NCBI RefSeq assembly: GCF_037975245.1
Contig: NC_092565.1
Coordinates: 8,114,999-8,178,998 of the forward strand
Length of the DNA stretch: 64,000 nucleotides
Direction of reading: 5' to 3'
DNA from: Apostichopus japonicus
Lineage: Eukaryota; Echinodermata; Holothuroidea; Aspidochirotida; Stichopodidae
Positions 16,554-29,480 of the stretch are shown here, in pieces. The position numbers and the translations under genes were made by a program. A model generated the notes under the pieces. The model was not told the origin of the DNA. It did not search any database and saw nothing but the letters and a program-made list of their open reading frames with translations. Numbering within the stretch: the stretch's first letter is position 1; each line of letters opens with the position of its first letter.

Positions 16554-19500
16554 GTGAGTAACTTGGTAATCGTTATGTCGCGTAACTGGTACTGATCATA
16601 AAGTTTCTGTAAACAGTACAGCCTATAACTTAGAAGGTGATACTCGATCCGACTTCAGTATGTCAAATTGGCCCTAATACTTAGTAGGCATAACGTATGA
16701 TTACTGTTAAAATGGCAAAACCAACGATATGGTAAATTGGTTACAGAAATATCAGCATTATGTTAGGTAGGTAACTGAAGACTTATAACCTAAACCTAGC
16801 ATAGTTGTTAAATTAGGATCACAGACACTCCCAAACTCATCATAATTTAGGCAACCAAAGAAAATGCATCAGCTTTGCAGGATATCTTCAATCTGTAAAG
16901 CATCATTAGTAATATTCAGTAACCAGAATATATAGATTACCTCAACATGATATCACTACTCTTTGGGACCTGACCTGTCTGAGCATAGAGGCTCAGAGCA
17001 TAACAAACAGCATCCAGAAACATTGGATACATACTTACACAAAAGTTACAGTTAGCTTATCGACAAATGTACATTGTACATTGTGTAGGCACAGAACAAT
17101 AATATCTTTTGATCGTTACATTTCTGAGGAACTACCCATTATATGAAACATGAGTACAGTTTTGTGATTGGATTTTTTCTTGATGGACATCGTTGATCAA
17201 GACATGAAGTGCGTCAATTATGAGCCCACCATGCTACTACATGTTATCTGGGTGTCACATTGTACACCTGCCACACTTCCAGTATTTCATTTGAGAAGTT
17301 TGTGAAGTACAAAGAGCTTGAGCTTTTTGAACAATGTTAATATCCAGGGCAAAGATTGCATCTGGCAGCCAGCAGTGCTGCCTGTATTGTAGCACTGTTA
17401 GTACATTACAGTGACTGTTAGTAATTACAAGATGCACTTGGCACCACTGTACACATTATTCACCCATCAAACTTTTTGTGCAGGCGTACTGGTAATTTTG
17501 CAAATTTGAGAACTTGTGTACTGTAATATGAAGTTTCATTTATATTACTGTTCTTTCCTGATACTGCATTACAGTGACAGCTTGTCAGTGTAGGCTCATG
17601 ATGCATTTGGTACTTCTGTACCCAGTATGTACCCATCAAACTCTTTTATGCAGGCGTACTGGTAATTTTGAAAACTTGTATGACCAGTGTAATATGAAGT
17701 TTCATAAATGCAACTGTTCTTTACTGATACTAAGTAGACTAACCTTTGTTTATCTAACAATATTTCACAATATTACTGGAATAAAATTCAGGAATACTTT
17801 ATCCATATCCTGGAGCATTCCATGATAAAATTCAGTCATGGCCGAGACATTCTCTTACAGAGTAATTAGAATTCCTAGATGAGCACAGCATTGTTACAAA
17901 TGCAGGGTTTTTGCATTTGGGACGTAACGTTTTAGCCAAGAACGCAAAGTCTGGGTCAGCTCTTCTGGGTCAGCTCTACTGATAGGACAGACATTGAGAG
18001 CATGTTAGGCTGCTTTGTGATAAAACCGGCTAAGAGGAGAGGTTATTATGTTGGGTACTGTTTGACCTGAGCTTTTTTAGCTGATTCTCTATTCTCCATC
18101 TTATATCAATTGTTAATCCTCACAAGTACTGTAGCCTAGTGAAGAATATATCATTGTGAAAATGAAGAGTTCTTGCTTAATCAATGTCAAAGTTGTAATG
18201 AGCAAAAAAGTTGAAACCAGGATATTACACTACTGATAACAAGACAAGTTGTACAGTATTTGATTGCTTCTTAATGGCAATTTCTGTTCTAATGGTCATG
18301 TGTTTTTAACTTGCAGAAGCTGAGTGGTTGAATACATCAGAGAATCTGACAATGAAGACGCACCTTAAAGGAAAAGTGGTTGTCCTTGACTTCTTTACCT
18401 ACTGTTGCATTAATTGCATGCATATCCTACCAGATCTACATGACCTAGAGAAGAAACTGTCTGTTCAAGATGGGCTGGTTGTCATTGGAGTACATTCAGC
18501 AAAGTTTGAAAATGAGAAAATTTCCCAGAGTATTCTCAATGCCATCTTACGGTATGACATAACTCATCCCGTGGTTAATGACCACCTGAATGCTATGTGG
18601 GAAGATCTGGATATATCTTGTTGGCCTACTTTGATGGTTCTTGGTCCATCAGGGGAAGTACTGGTGTCTCTAGTCGGCGAAGGTAATAGGGACTCCTTAT
18701 TCACAGTTTGCGAAACTGCCGTTGAATATTACAAATCAAAAGGCAAACTTACATCAACTCCTCTGCCCATTGAGTTGTATAAAGAAAATCTCCCTCAGAC
18801 ACCACTATCTTTCCCTGGGAAAGTTGCAGCCACTGGAGACAAGCTGGCCATCAGTGATACCGGTCACCACCGCATCCTGATCACAACCAGACAGGGCGTC
18901 GTGCTGCATTGTATCGGTGGCAAGGAACTCGGCTGGGTCGATGGTCATTACCAAGATGCAAGGTTTCATTCACCACAGGGCGTCTGTTGGTCCGTAGATG
19001 CATGCAAAATTTATGTGGCTGACACCGAGAATCATGTCATTAGAATGGTATGTACAAAAGAAGTGGCCTTGAAAGGGGTTTACTTTTACAAACTTGATAC
19101 ACTCATTATCCGTACTTCTTCATCATGGAGCAATGTTCCATTTGTCTAGAAGAGATGTCAAAAAGTAAGAATATAAGTGTCGCTATTTATGATGTTTGGT
19201 GTATAAAGCAGCATCAGTTACTGGTAACGGGTAATTCTATTGGTACAAATTTGGTGCTAGTGGTTGTCTTGCAAAGGTGTGGACTTTTAAAACTTTTGTG
19301 AAACTAATTGAATGCATCTATTAAATCTGTACAATTAATTGATGCAGTTTAGGTAAGTTACTTAATTCAGATTTTAAGATGAACTCAAACTACAAGATAG
19401 TAAAAAGAAAGACCAGCTTTTGATGCCTTGATTTCACCACAGACCACCTAATGTGTTCCTTTTATGGAATGATGACAAAAGGTTTATCAAACAACAATTA

Positions 19501-22500
19501 GTTATCTTCAAAGAAACAGAGTTAGTATCAAGATATTGAGATTTTGGGTTTTCAGTAGCAAGTATGTCTTTCCTGTGAATATCACATTTCTATATCTGGA
19601 AATGATATCCGAATAAGGCTACAGTTGTACAACCTTGTTGATGTGGATATATGTTAAGCCCTTTAAATTTTGATCATAAAACTGTTAGCAAAGGTACATG
19701 CCAAATATTAATCCCACCTAAAAATGTAGCTAACACATTCCTTTGTTATTAATTTTGTAGGAAACAAACAATTGGTTGATGAGTTAGTTACAAACTTGAA
19801 TTGTCGTTTCCTGTTGTGTTTCGGAAGATGTTTAACTGGACTCTTTGTCAAAATCGACAAAACACTTTATCTACTCTACTCACTGGAGTGTTAAGTACCT
19901 ACAGTAGATATAGTCCTTTCCTTATTTTGTTATCAGTAGAAGAAAAACAGTAGCCACATGGATGTCCCTTGATCATGTAAGTCTTTGTTGAGGTACTTAA
20001 ATGAGTTAAATGAGTGTGTACATAAAGAATAAAATAACATACGTATAGTAGGCACTTATATAGCGCTGCTACATCAAGATCGTAGCGCTTTGACAACTAA
20101 GCCTTGGTCATTAGTAACTTGTCACACCTACCATGGAGCTATAGCTCCATGCACCTACACACCAAAGTGTGCGCAATCAATCTCTCCAGGGGCACCACAG
20201 TGCACCACAACCACGTTTCCCCTGGGGGACTTCCCATAGGGTGCAGCCACAAACCGGCTCACGCAACTATATTTACAAGTTACCTCGCAAGACCCCAATT
20301 ATACACCTGGGTGAAGAGAGGCAATGGAGATAAAGTGCTTAAGTGCTGTAATCCTTAGATCACCAGTCCACTGCCTTAACCACTTGACCACAATGCCCCC
20401 CTACATGACTTGCCACACTTGTACTTGCAGATCAACCTCAATGATGAGACTGTTACTACCATAGCTGGAGTAGGAGTCATGGGAACAGACAAATATGGAG
20501 GAAGCCCTGGTAGAGATCAGCCTCTCAGTTCACCGTGGGATGTCGCCGTTGGGCCACCGCATGAGGATATCCTGTTCGTTGCAATGGCAGGTAACCATAC
20601 CATATGGGGACTATTTCTCGAGACTGCTACATGGCAAAAAGGAAGGTTTGTGAACTGTCTATGACTTGTAATGGGATAGTGCTTAGTGTGTTAACTTTTG
20701 TATGGAGGGAAAATTTTGGTGTTTGTAATTAATTATTAACTTCGCTCCTTACATACCTGTCTCCCCGCAACCTCAGCACTCTTGTTTTACCATGCCTAGA
20801 ATGAACTAGTAACATTTTCCCAACAAGAACCAAGTAGTCTCCTCTTCTGATAGAGCGGTTAGAGTCTCAGATGACGCATGGAACATCTTATTCAGGTGTC
20901 CGGGGATTCCCCAGGAGGCAAAGGAGAAGCTACAGGCAGAGCAGGGTTCTTCATCATCTCAAGTATTCAGAGACCCATTGCAAAGCAGGCTGGAAGAGAT
21001 TCTAGTTGACGTTGATGTAGCAACCCGCTCAGGCATGAAGTTCATATCAGTCCTCATGTTACTGGATGAGATGTTAATGAGGTACCATCAACAACTGCCA
21101 GAGGGTGAGACAGTGACGAGGAGCAAGGCAGGGCAACTCCTGTTGCTGTTGAGCTGTTGGCTAGATTGACATATGACCAGTTTGCCGTAGTGGCGACTTG
21201 GTCTATGGCTTCAACGAGGGTGGACATGGTCACGTCGATTAGATGGCCCTTCTTGGAAGGAAATTAAGACTGCTGGCGCTGCCTTTCCTGGGTGAAGATC
21301 TATTTGCGGGAAGTTTCCAGCAGAAACTGCAGGCGGAGGTGTCTGGAGGGAGACCCTGGCAAAGTCAGAGTTTAGTCCGACTAAGAGAAATAAACCCCTG
21401 CATTATGGATCAAGAGAACCTTGACCATCCAGGGGAGGCACAGGAATGCCTCAGAGAAATCTCCGGAGGGGGTCACTGTGAAGCAGAGTAAGATGAAGAT
21501 CTCATTGTGGTCCCAGACCATGGGTAGGCACCAGGGGGACCAGTAGCAGAGGAGGATTATCCTTAACGACATGACTGGACTGTGGTTGCTCCTTCTTGTA
21601 AACCTTTGTTCACCGTCCAGCCCTAGGGATGCCCACCTCACCACGGCAAAACCGGTTGGTGGGGGGGGAGATGAAGATCCTTTGTCCATCAATGGACACT
21701 TATTGGCACGGTTCAGTGTCGGTGTTGAAGAGAGTATCAGAGGGGTACAGAATAGTTAACCTTCGGTCAGCCTTTTGGGGACGGGAAGAGTTAGAACACC
21801 CATCATGACCCAAGGATCCTGTTCAAAAGTTAGTGTTAGAGGGGGAAAGTTTGGTGCTTTTAGAGGTATTGGGAAGGCAGGACCACTCCTACGGTCACCA
21901 TTCTTTCTCACCAAAAAGAGAGACGGATCATGGCGTCCCATCCTAAATTTGAAACTCCTCAACAAAAACTATTTGAAAACAAAACACTTCCGTATGGAAA
22001 CTCTAGCGCTTATCATAATATTACTCAGAGAGGGCATGTGGGTGGCAAGCATCCATCTAAAAGATGCTGATACCTACCAATGCATGAGAACATACAATAT
22101 CTAGCCTTCTGATACAAGGGACGAGATTTTCAATGCAAGGCATTACTGTCTGGCTTTGGTCGTAGAGGGCTCACAGTGTTAAAAGGTTACAAGTTTATTC
22201 TAGGCACAGTGGAACAAGAGTGCTGAGGTCATTTAATGAGGTTGCTAAGGTGTTAAATTTGTACCATGAGATTCATGACCATACTTTGTGACACTGTTGT
22301 ATATTTATGTGCATGTTGAGTTAGTAACTTTGTTTGGGACATTTGACATCCAACAGCTCTGTTTTTCTTGTAACTTGTGTAGCAGCAATGCACCGGGTGT
22401 GACTGTACTGTTGTACAGTATCAGGTTACCAGTGAGAGACTCCAGTAGGTAGAATAAGTATATAGTATACTTCGTTACTCCCTTACCTGTCTCCCCACAA

Positions 22501-25500
22501 TTTTAGCACATTCGTTCTACTGTGCCTAGAATGAACTGGTAACCTTTTAACACTGTGCGCCCTCTATGACCGATTGATAAACTCCAGTAGGGTAGAATAA
22601 GTATCCATTCAATGCTAATTTACTTTCAAGTTAGACTGAGAAACATACCTAAAACGATCTCAATATGTCTCATCCTTCCTCACTCTTTTAATAATTCAAT
22701 TGTTTTTCAAGTGAGCACAAGAAAGGAGTCTGTATGAACTACGCTGGAAGTGGCAAAGAAGAAAACCGCAACAATTCATATCCTCATAGAGCGTCCTTTG
22801 CCCAACCATCTGGCTTGGCTATGGCTGCGGAAGATCCATACAAATGTATGTTCATAGCTGACAGTGAAAGTAGTAGTGTCCGATGTATTCATTTCAAAGA
22901 TGGAGCTGTCAAGCCTGTTGTTGGTGGAGAGAGAGATCCAATGGTAAGAGGTGCACATTTCTTACAAGTAGTTTATAAGGTAAAAACTGGTACATCAGGA
23001 CAAAATTGATTGAAATGTCCAGATATCTATAGTTAAGTGTAGTTTTGTGTAAAAGTAAGAGGGCCTGACGTTTCAATCCTAACAGGATCTTCTTCAGCGT
23101 CTGAAGAAGATCCTGCTATGATCAAAACATCAGGCCCTCTTACTTTTAAACATTCTCTTACACAGGCCCGTTAGTAGTAAGCAGTTTGCTAACAGTTTTG
23201 TTTATTTTGGAGTGTAGTTTTGGTACACACACTGCATCATGCGATTTTTACCGGGGGAAATAAGAATTGTAAAGTGTGTTGACATTAACTCTTTTCTGTG
23301 TTTGTTTCAACTTTTTTCTTCGCAGTGTGTCTGAATGAATATGTACAATGAGTTAAATGACTATTATACTAAGGCTATTCATAATAAATTATAAAAATGA
23401 CAAAGTTTAATTCATTGTTATGCTTGGAATATTGTCAGTAACAATACCACTACTTCCTTTCACCCAAAAAAAAATATGACTAAAATATTAGTTGTGGTGT
23501 GGTTTGCGTCTCTTTAAAGGCAGTTTAGATTGTTAAAATTTAGTTGTTAATCTTATCATATAGTGTGGTCTTAGATAAGTTTGTAGTATCTTTACCATTT
23601 TTAGTCGCTCTATGTTTGACGTTTTATCCGTAGAATCTGTTTGCCTATGGTGATGCAGATGGGATTGGCATTGATGCTAAACTACAACATCCTCTTGGTG
23701 TAGCTTGGAACAAAGAAGAACAGAAGCTGTATGTTGCTGATTCTTACAATCATAAGGTGAGTCTGATTGTTAGAGACTATGCTAAAGGAGTTTAACCCCT
23801 GATTGACCTTGTGAGAGGTCATGCGGGGGAAGAGACAACAACTGTTGTTTTTTTGTGTTTTTTTAAGGTCAGTTGTGTTATGTTAAGCCAGGAATTGTTA
23901 GAGATATGGTAACCTAGGAGTCTGATGAAGTTCTTATTGAATTAAATTAGATGCTAAATTATGCAAACTGCATAATTATTTTTGATGAGATTAAAAACTT
24001 TGGAGCATATAATTAGCAGAGCAAATTTTTCATTACAGGATTAGTTTAGTTTATAAATTCCGAAAGTTAAGAAAATCTAAACAAAATCTCATTTGAAACC
24101 GTTTCTATGTGATGATAATCCTGAATGAACACTGTCCTGATATCAGACCTACTCTTACTATTTAGCGATTTGCAAGGCAGGTGTGTAATTGTCACACCCA
24201 TTTCTCCTTTAGAAACACCAATTAACCTCTCTATCCGACAGTTGAGAATGTAACTTAGAATTCAACGACTTTTTCAAACACTGAGGGAGGTGAAGGGCAT
24301 GTATTCTCAAGACCACGGTGCAGTCATACAAATGAAGCAAAGTTGTGACTCTGCTGGCATTCATAAACATTGGTCTGAAAGCATATCTTAAAAATTTGAA
24401 GGGATGGGTTGTTTCTTTATTTCTTGATTGTTACAAGCATTTCTACTTGGCAGATAATGTTGTGTCCTCTTTATGAACATTTGATGGTGCACCTGTCATT
24501 CTAGGTTAAATTCATACATTAACCTATTTTCAATCACCAGATATAGTTCAAACTCTGTGATTATAAAATTATTGTCTCAGCAGATGTTAAAACACATCAA
24601 AATGTTTGCTACTTTTCAAAAAACGATTTATGTCAAATTGTCGAGCCAGTTCTTAGCTTTACTAGTTTACATTGATTAGACTTCTATGTGTATGTGATGA
24701 GTATCTCTCTCTTCACAATCATGACCCTCATAGTTATGTTCAAGCTTTTCAGCTCAAGTATGTTTTTCTCTTCTAAATAAGCCGAATGTTTAGTACTCTC
24801 TGCAACAGTCATACCAACTGAATTAAATTATCACATATGTAAAATGCAAAGATTTAGTCTTATTTCATCTCTGCTCATGACAGATCAAAGTTATTGACCC
24901 TGGAACCAAATCTTGCCAAACCTTGGCTGGGAGTGGAACCCCAGGAAAAGCAGACTCCACAAACTTGCAACTGGTCTGGTTTAATGAGCCAGGGGGGCTT
25001 TGTGTTGCCCCGGGCGGCCAGGAGGTGTATGTAGCTGATACCAACAACCACTCTATTCGTATTTTGAATCTGGCAGAAAAAAGTGTGAAAGAAGTGAGTA
25101 CATGTCGTAACAACTACTCTCTAAGCACCTCCAACACAGGAGCAGTTGGGTACTGATTGTTTACTACGACCCTGCATGTAGGACCCTGCATAGGCCCTGA
25201 CATATAAAAAAGAGTCACATGTATACAATTTATAAACAACAAAACATTCCTTTCAGTAGACTGGCTGCATGTGTATTCTACACTTCAATGATGGTCAATG
25301 TGTTGCAGTATGCTTGTAACCATGACAACAATTGTTCTCCAGAGTACATAAAATATAATCATAAATATCAATCCACAAGCGCTGTATGTAAGGCAATAAT
25401 GGCACACTCAAACTCGCCATAGCATCCTTCAAGGGGCCTGGTGGCTACATCTCATCCCAGTACCCTCTGTCCCAGTAACTGGTCATGTTAAACAGTACAG

Positions 25501-28500
25501 TGGTGAGTCCCTCCCATGGGGCAGTGACCTCAGCCTTCAAAACCATAACCATGGATACCTTGGATCTGAGATTAAATCATTGTAAGAGATCTTCTCACAA
25601 CTTGTATGTCCTCTCCACAAAGATAATTTTGACTTGTCATGCATGCTGCTTCAAGACATGCAAGCAAGTGAGTGATGCATCCATTGGAAGTAGCTGTATT
25701 TAACCCTAAAACAATTTAACTCTTCCATACAAATAACATTTATAAAACAAAGGGGATGTTTCTCCCCTAAGAGAACAGGCAGGCTTGTTTTCCGACAGTT
25801 GAGTTACGCTAAGCCACTTTCTATAAGGGGTAACTTAAGAAGTTAGATACAAGAAGCCTACTTAGAGAGAGATGAGCGTTCCATCTCACAACCACAGGAA
25901 GCACAAACATAGCAACAGAAAGTTAAGGAAAAGGTGAAAGCTAGTGAGAAAAAGAAAAGACTGCACTGTTATGTCGGGTCATCGAAAAATCATTTAAAGA
26001 CAATTAAAATTCTTGAAAACTTATGCTACAAACACAGTAGGTATGAATATCACCGAATTTTAACAAATTATACTTCCTGTAAAGTAAATTAGTGGAAAAG
26101 TGTCTGATTGCCAGTAAGCAGATTTATTAACCTATTTTGCATAATTTGAAGTAGCTTCAGGGTACTAGCTTTATCTGTACTAAATACTTCAATAGCATTT
26201 GATATTTTAGAATATATAAAAATATTAAACTTGAATTGCTGTTTTAATTGGAAGGATATCCTTAATGTGATAACAAATACCAGTGTACTTAATCAGAGAG
26301 TTAACGAAGGTCATTCACTTGATGCTGCCAGGATAGACGATCATCAATAATTAAACCTTAATATTTTATACTAGATGATTTATTAATTTAAATTCTCCAT
26401 CGAAAGTGAAGCTCTCACAGGAAGCATGGTTCTTATTACAGGGATGAAAAATGGTGTAGTTGGTTGGTTGTACCAACATGTTAAGTAAGTTTGTTAGATG
26501 TAAACCACACTTAAATTGGCTAAGGGTACATTTACATAGATAAGAAACAACAAGTGCCCAAGAACAGACCCTTGTGGAACACCCGTGGAGACATTTATAT
26601 ACCGAGAGTAGGTATTATTGATGTATATAGACTGTTTTCTCTCATACAAGTAGCTTGAAAGAATATCATATGCCTTACCACAAATACAATGACAAGAAAG
26701 TTTTGTTAAAAGAATGGTATCAAATGCTTTCTTGAGATAAAGGTATAATCTATGTACATTGTTTCCGATGTCAAGGTTAGACGGAATTATGCTAATTGTT
26801 TCTACTCAAGCGTGACAAGCTGAGTGACCTTCTTCGGAAGTCCAATCTCACCAAGGGAAGCAAAATAAAGGGGATAGGGGCCAAAATAGTAGCCTGCTAC
26901 ACTATTTTGTTTGAATCTGACATAGCACCACTTCAGAATTGGTTTGGTTTCTGTCTGTTTATTTTTTTTGTCTCATTAAATACACTACATGTATTAAGCT
27001 AAACAAATGCACCTTTTTTTAACATTGTATGTGTATGATGTATGAAAGGATGTCGTAAGAATATCACATTACGGCCCTCTCTGACCATTTCAGCATTTCC
27101 CAGCTTGTTTTTGAAGACTGATTTGTCTAATGACACCAATGATAACTATATCTTTACCAAAATTCAGGATTTCTGTGACTTGTAGCAACTCGAATGAACA
27201 CCTTTGGAACCTTGCCTATATACTGTAAACAGTATCAATCACATACATTATGACCCACAGCTATACAACATATATTTACAGGGCACTGTTGAAATGCATT
27301 GGAACCAAATTCAAATCAATGCATTTCAACTCAATTTCTCAAGATTACTGATAGTTTCTCAGAATAACCTAAATACTTACCTAAAATTAACCTAATAGTG
27401 GTACTGAGGTTATGTGCAGTTGACTAAAAACTATAAATAAAGTTGCAATTTGGCTTTTGAATGGGTTTGCTATTTAACATTACACATTTTTTGTTGTGCC
27501 TTAATGTTTTATTTTTATTTTCACTTGGTTATTTTACAGCTTCCCATCTTGTTTACATCCTCGGAAACAGAAACAGATCATAAATCGGTAGTTTCTTCAA
27601 TTACTTCCAAGAGAGCCGTAGTAATTGATGTTCCACCGATAGATGTCAGTCCAGAGGCAGAACTGTCAGTGACGCTCAATATAAAGCTCCCGGAAGATCA
27701 CAAACTGACAGCAGATGCTCCATCTTGTTACCAGGCATACTTGAACGGTAAGCTCCTAACCCCTCATCTTATAATGCAAAGAATTCTTGACTTAATAACT
27801 GCAAATATAAACTTCATACTTGAAGAAACCTATAGTCTTCTTAGGTGATTGAGTAGGTCATTTGAGGTCAACAGAGATCAAAGGTATCCAAGTCTGAGAA
27901 ACTTCTTAAAGACAATAATATCCAAAGTCAAGCTTGGGATCACTACATACTGAACATGCATTCCACAGTCGGTCCTTATCAGTACAAGAACATTACTGTC
28001 AACAGGGGTAACACATCTTATATGTAGTCTGCCATTTAATATTCTCATGTAACACGTCGCAAGACTGTTGGCTTGCTAGTTAGTCATCAACCCACTGAAG
28101 AATGAATGACTTAATTACAAGATGGATCACTTCATGCATGATCAAAGATAAGCTAAAAAACTTAATGTCAAAATTGAAACAAAGCAAATTGTTTAGGTAT
28201 GAAGTATTTCTATGACTCCCTTTGTTGTACATGTTGTTCTGTGAACTCATAACATTTTAAACATGCAGTTTCGGTTAACAGAGCTGTAAGCTGATTTTCT
28301 GTGAATGATGAAACTTTGTTTAGGTTTTTTTTTTTATTGCCAAATGTTTTTTATTTTACTTTGTTTCTTACATTTCTTATTACTTCGTTATCCCAACAGG
28401 TGAGACCGTTGAGCTTAAAGGTCTGACTCGTCTCTCCAGCCTCCATCCAAGTCCCTCGTTTTCTGCGGGTACATTCTCATCGAGTGCAACGATACGTGTG

Positions 28501-28641
28501 GAGGCCGTCATTTATTATTGTTCTCAGGATGGTGGCATCTGTTTGATGAAGGAATTAGTTTTCCTAATACCAGTTAATACCTGTAGTAAGGATAGCCTTC
28601 CAGAACTGGTGTTATCTTATACCCTTCCAGCTGCCAAATGA
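16421..28641 (+). CDS. NHLRC2: NHLRC2, thioredoxin-like plus NHL-repeat protein (8 exons, complete)
   Basis: Predicted 697 residues (human 726). Exons: 16421-16553, 18317-19047, 20431-20645, 22712-22943, 23634-23756, 24884-25093, 27540-27747, 28400-28641; all junctions keep frame. Order: short helical N-terminus; thioredoxin-like domain (about 45-195) with the family's YCCINC motif (C74, C75, C78); six-bladed NHL beta-propeller (about 205-548) with recurring blade signatures [47 protein letters not shown] and [11 protein letters not shown]; and a C-terminal beta-rich domain (about 550-697). In humans, NHLRC2 loss causes FINCA disease and the protein is linked to cytoskeleton and vesicle organisation; its biochemical reaction is not established. 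Introns are loaded with mobile-element debris, but every exon is intact. Divergent from BCCIP. Confidence 0.96.
17404..17733 (+). repeat. Two-copy tandem duplication, period about 163 bases, in NHLRC2 intron 1
   Basis: Both copies start cattacagtgac (17404 and 17567) and share cacccatcaaact, gcaggcgtactggtaatttt and taatatgaagtttcat in the same order. Diverged by substitutions and small indels; non-coding. Confidence 0.85.
18317..19047 (+). CDS. NHLRC2: NHLRC2 exon 2 (thioredoxin-like domain, first NHL blade)
   Basis: A long 731-base exon encoding [65 protein letters not shown], then [10 protein letters not shown]. The frame reads on past the donor gtatgt into the intron. Confidence 0.95.
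20049..20397 (-). mobile_element. tRNA-derived SINE (minus strand) in NHLRC2 intron 2
   Basis: Read on the minus strand it starts gcattgtggtcaagtggt, an A-box-like tRNA head, then cactttatctccattgcc and cacccaggtgtataattgg, a body shared with the copies at 43620 and 52720, and ends gcgctatataagtgcc. The B box looks lost. No coding capacity. Confidence 0.75.
20431..20645 (+). CDS. NHLRC2: NHLRC2 exon 3
   Basis: Phase 0 in, phase 2 out. It encodes [30 protein letters not shown] and [15 protein letters not shown]. Confidence 0.95.
20741..22604 (+). mobile_element. Decayed DIRS-like retrotransposon in NHLRC2 intron 3
   Basis: A reverse transcriptase fragment at about 21880-22155 encodes [20 protein letters not shown] and [19 protein letters not shown], the diagnostic DIRS/Gypsy-type order with LKDA following, then slips frame. 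Terminal-type repeats flank it: copy A at 20741-20823 (+), copy B at about 22158-22229 in inverse orientation, copy C at about 22471-22571 (+). Inverted terminal repeats plus an internal copy are typical of DIRS. RNase H and tyrosine recombinase parts are absent. Direct repeats actccagtag(g)gtagaata at about 22439 and 22581 flank copy C. Open frames at 20978-21169 and 21243-21491 may be gag debris. Dead element. Confidence 0.75.
22712..22943 (+). CDS. NHLRC2: NHLRC2 exon 4
   Basis: It encodes [39 protein letters not shown] and VVGGERDPM; donor gtaaga. It lies just after the DIRS relic. Confidence 0.95.
23050..23152. repeat. Foldback (hairpin) repeat in NHLRC2 intron 4
   Basis: Arms of about 48 bases around a 3-base loop: the outer 18 bases (taaaagtaagagggcctg and complement) and the inner 15 (caggatcttcttcag and complement) pair perfectly, with a looser middle. 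It looks like a palindromic MITE; target duplication not resolved. Confidence 0.8.
23634..23756 (+). CDS. NHLRC2: NHLRC2 exon 5
   Basis: Exactly 41 codons, phase 0 in and out: [20 protein letters not shown] through YVADSYNHK. Confidence 0.95.
24884..25093 (+). CDS. NHLRC2: NHLRC2 exon 6
   Basis: Exactly 70 codons, phase 0: [33 protein letters not shown] and [15 protein letters not shown]. Confidence 0.95.
26080..26800 (-). mobile_element. Degenerate non-LTR reverse transcriptase (minus strand) in NHLRC2 intron 6
   Basis: Minus-strand translation gives [12 protein letters not shown] (near 26720), [14 protein letters not shown], then GVPQGSVLG (about 26590-26560) and LLFLIYVN, in the order of RT motifs, followed by a slipped frame with [12 protein letters not shown] (about 26330) and a tail [17 protein letters not shown] (about 26130). 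The catalytic YxDD region is not found. Clade not resolved (Jockey/CR1/Rex-like). Antisense to the host gene. Confidence 0.8.
27540..27747 (+). CDS. NHLRC2: NHLRC2 exon 7
   Basis: It encodes [15 protein letters not shown] to CYQAYLNG, phase 1 out at gtaagc. Similarity to human is weaker here, as usual for this C-terminal domain. Confidence 0.88.
27850..28010 (+). repeat. GGTCA-type dispersed repeat, single unit, NHLRC2 intron 7
   Basis: It starts aggtcatttgaggtcaac and resembles units of the array at 40690-41890. It contains AGGTCA pairs four bases apart (27855-27870). Confidence 0.6.
28400..28641 (+). CDS. NHLRC2: NHLRC2 exon 8 with stop
   Basis: It encodes [20 protein letters not shown] (human FLYYCSADSSACMMKAILF) and ends LPAAK with TGA at 28639-28641. 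Confidence 0.92.
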
Positions 28642-28929
28642 TTTTACTGATCAACTCACCAAAACAGAATTTACAACAGAATTTTTTAACACAATGAAAT
28701 ATTGGTTGAGAGTGATGGCTTAAATTTAATCAAATCACAGCAAAGATATTCAATTTTATACAAAATGTAACTGCCAGATAATATAATGAATGTTATTATT
28801 TATTCAGCGGGCTGAATACTTATAGGATGTTTGGTTGTAGTTTGTTAACTTGCATTAGGGCAGGGGAGTAATCTAGGCAATCAAGTTGGCATACATGTGT
28901 TTGAATATGTATGTATGTAGGTAAGTGAG

Positions 28930-29480
28930 TGAGTGAGTTTTGAAAGCTTGTACACACCATAACTAAAAGTTGATATGGGGTTAAACTTTATACATGGTAT
29001 TTGGATACACCTTAAAGAGAACAAGAACTCAATTAGTCTTTTTCTTTTATATTTTTTTTCTTTTTTGGTGGAGGGCAAATGTCATTTGAGGTCAATAGAA
29101 GTTAAAGACAGAAAAACAGCAAAAACAGAAAAGCAGTAAACATGATAACTGCAAACGTGAACTTCATACTTGATATTTATATTTATCTTTGTGAGTACCA
29201 AACCCTGTTATCTATCATTTCAAGGCAGAGTTCATTCAAGGTCACCAGGTTGAAGTCAAAGTTTGAAACCTGTTAAGTATTATACCTCCAGAAGTAAATG
29301 CCTGTTATAGCGTCATACTTGTTATGTAGATCCGCCTTAGTGAGTAGAATAACTATTGCTTTTCTATAGGTCAGAGGTCAACAGATGCAATCTTAAAACA
29401 TGATTAACTCCAGAATTAAAGCTTGGATGACTTTATACTTCATATGAAGGTCAATACCAGTGCAAGAACCATTCTGATCA
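28930..29480 (+). repeat. GGTCA-type dispersed repeat, several diverged units
   Basis: Repeated phrases such as catttgaggtcaatagaagt, ataactgcaaacgtgaactt and aggtcagaggtcaacag recur every 150-200 bases, as in the 40.7 kb array. Non-coding. Confidence 0.6.
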
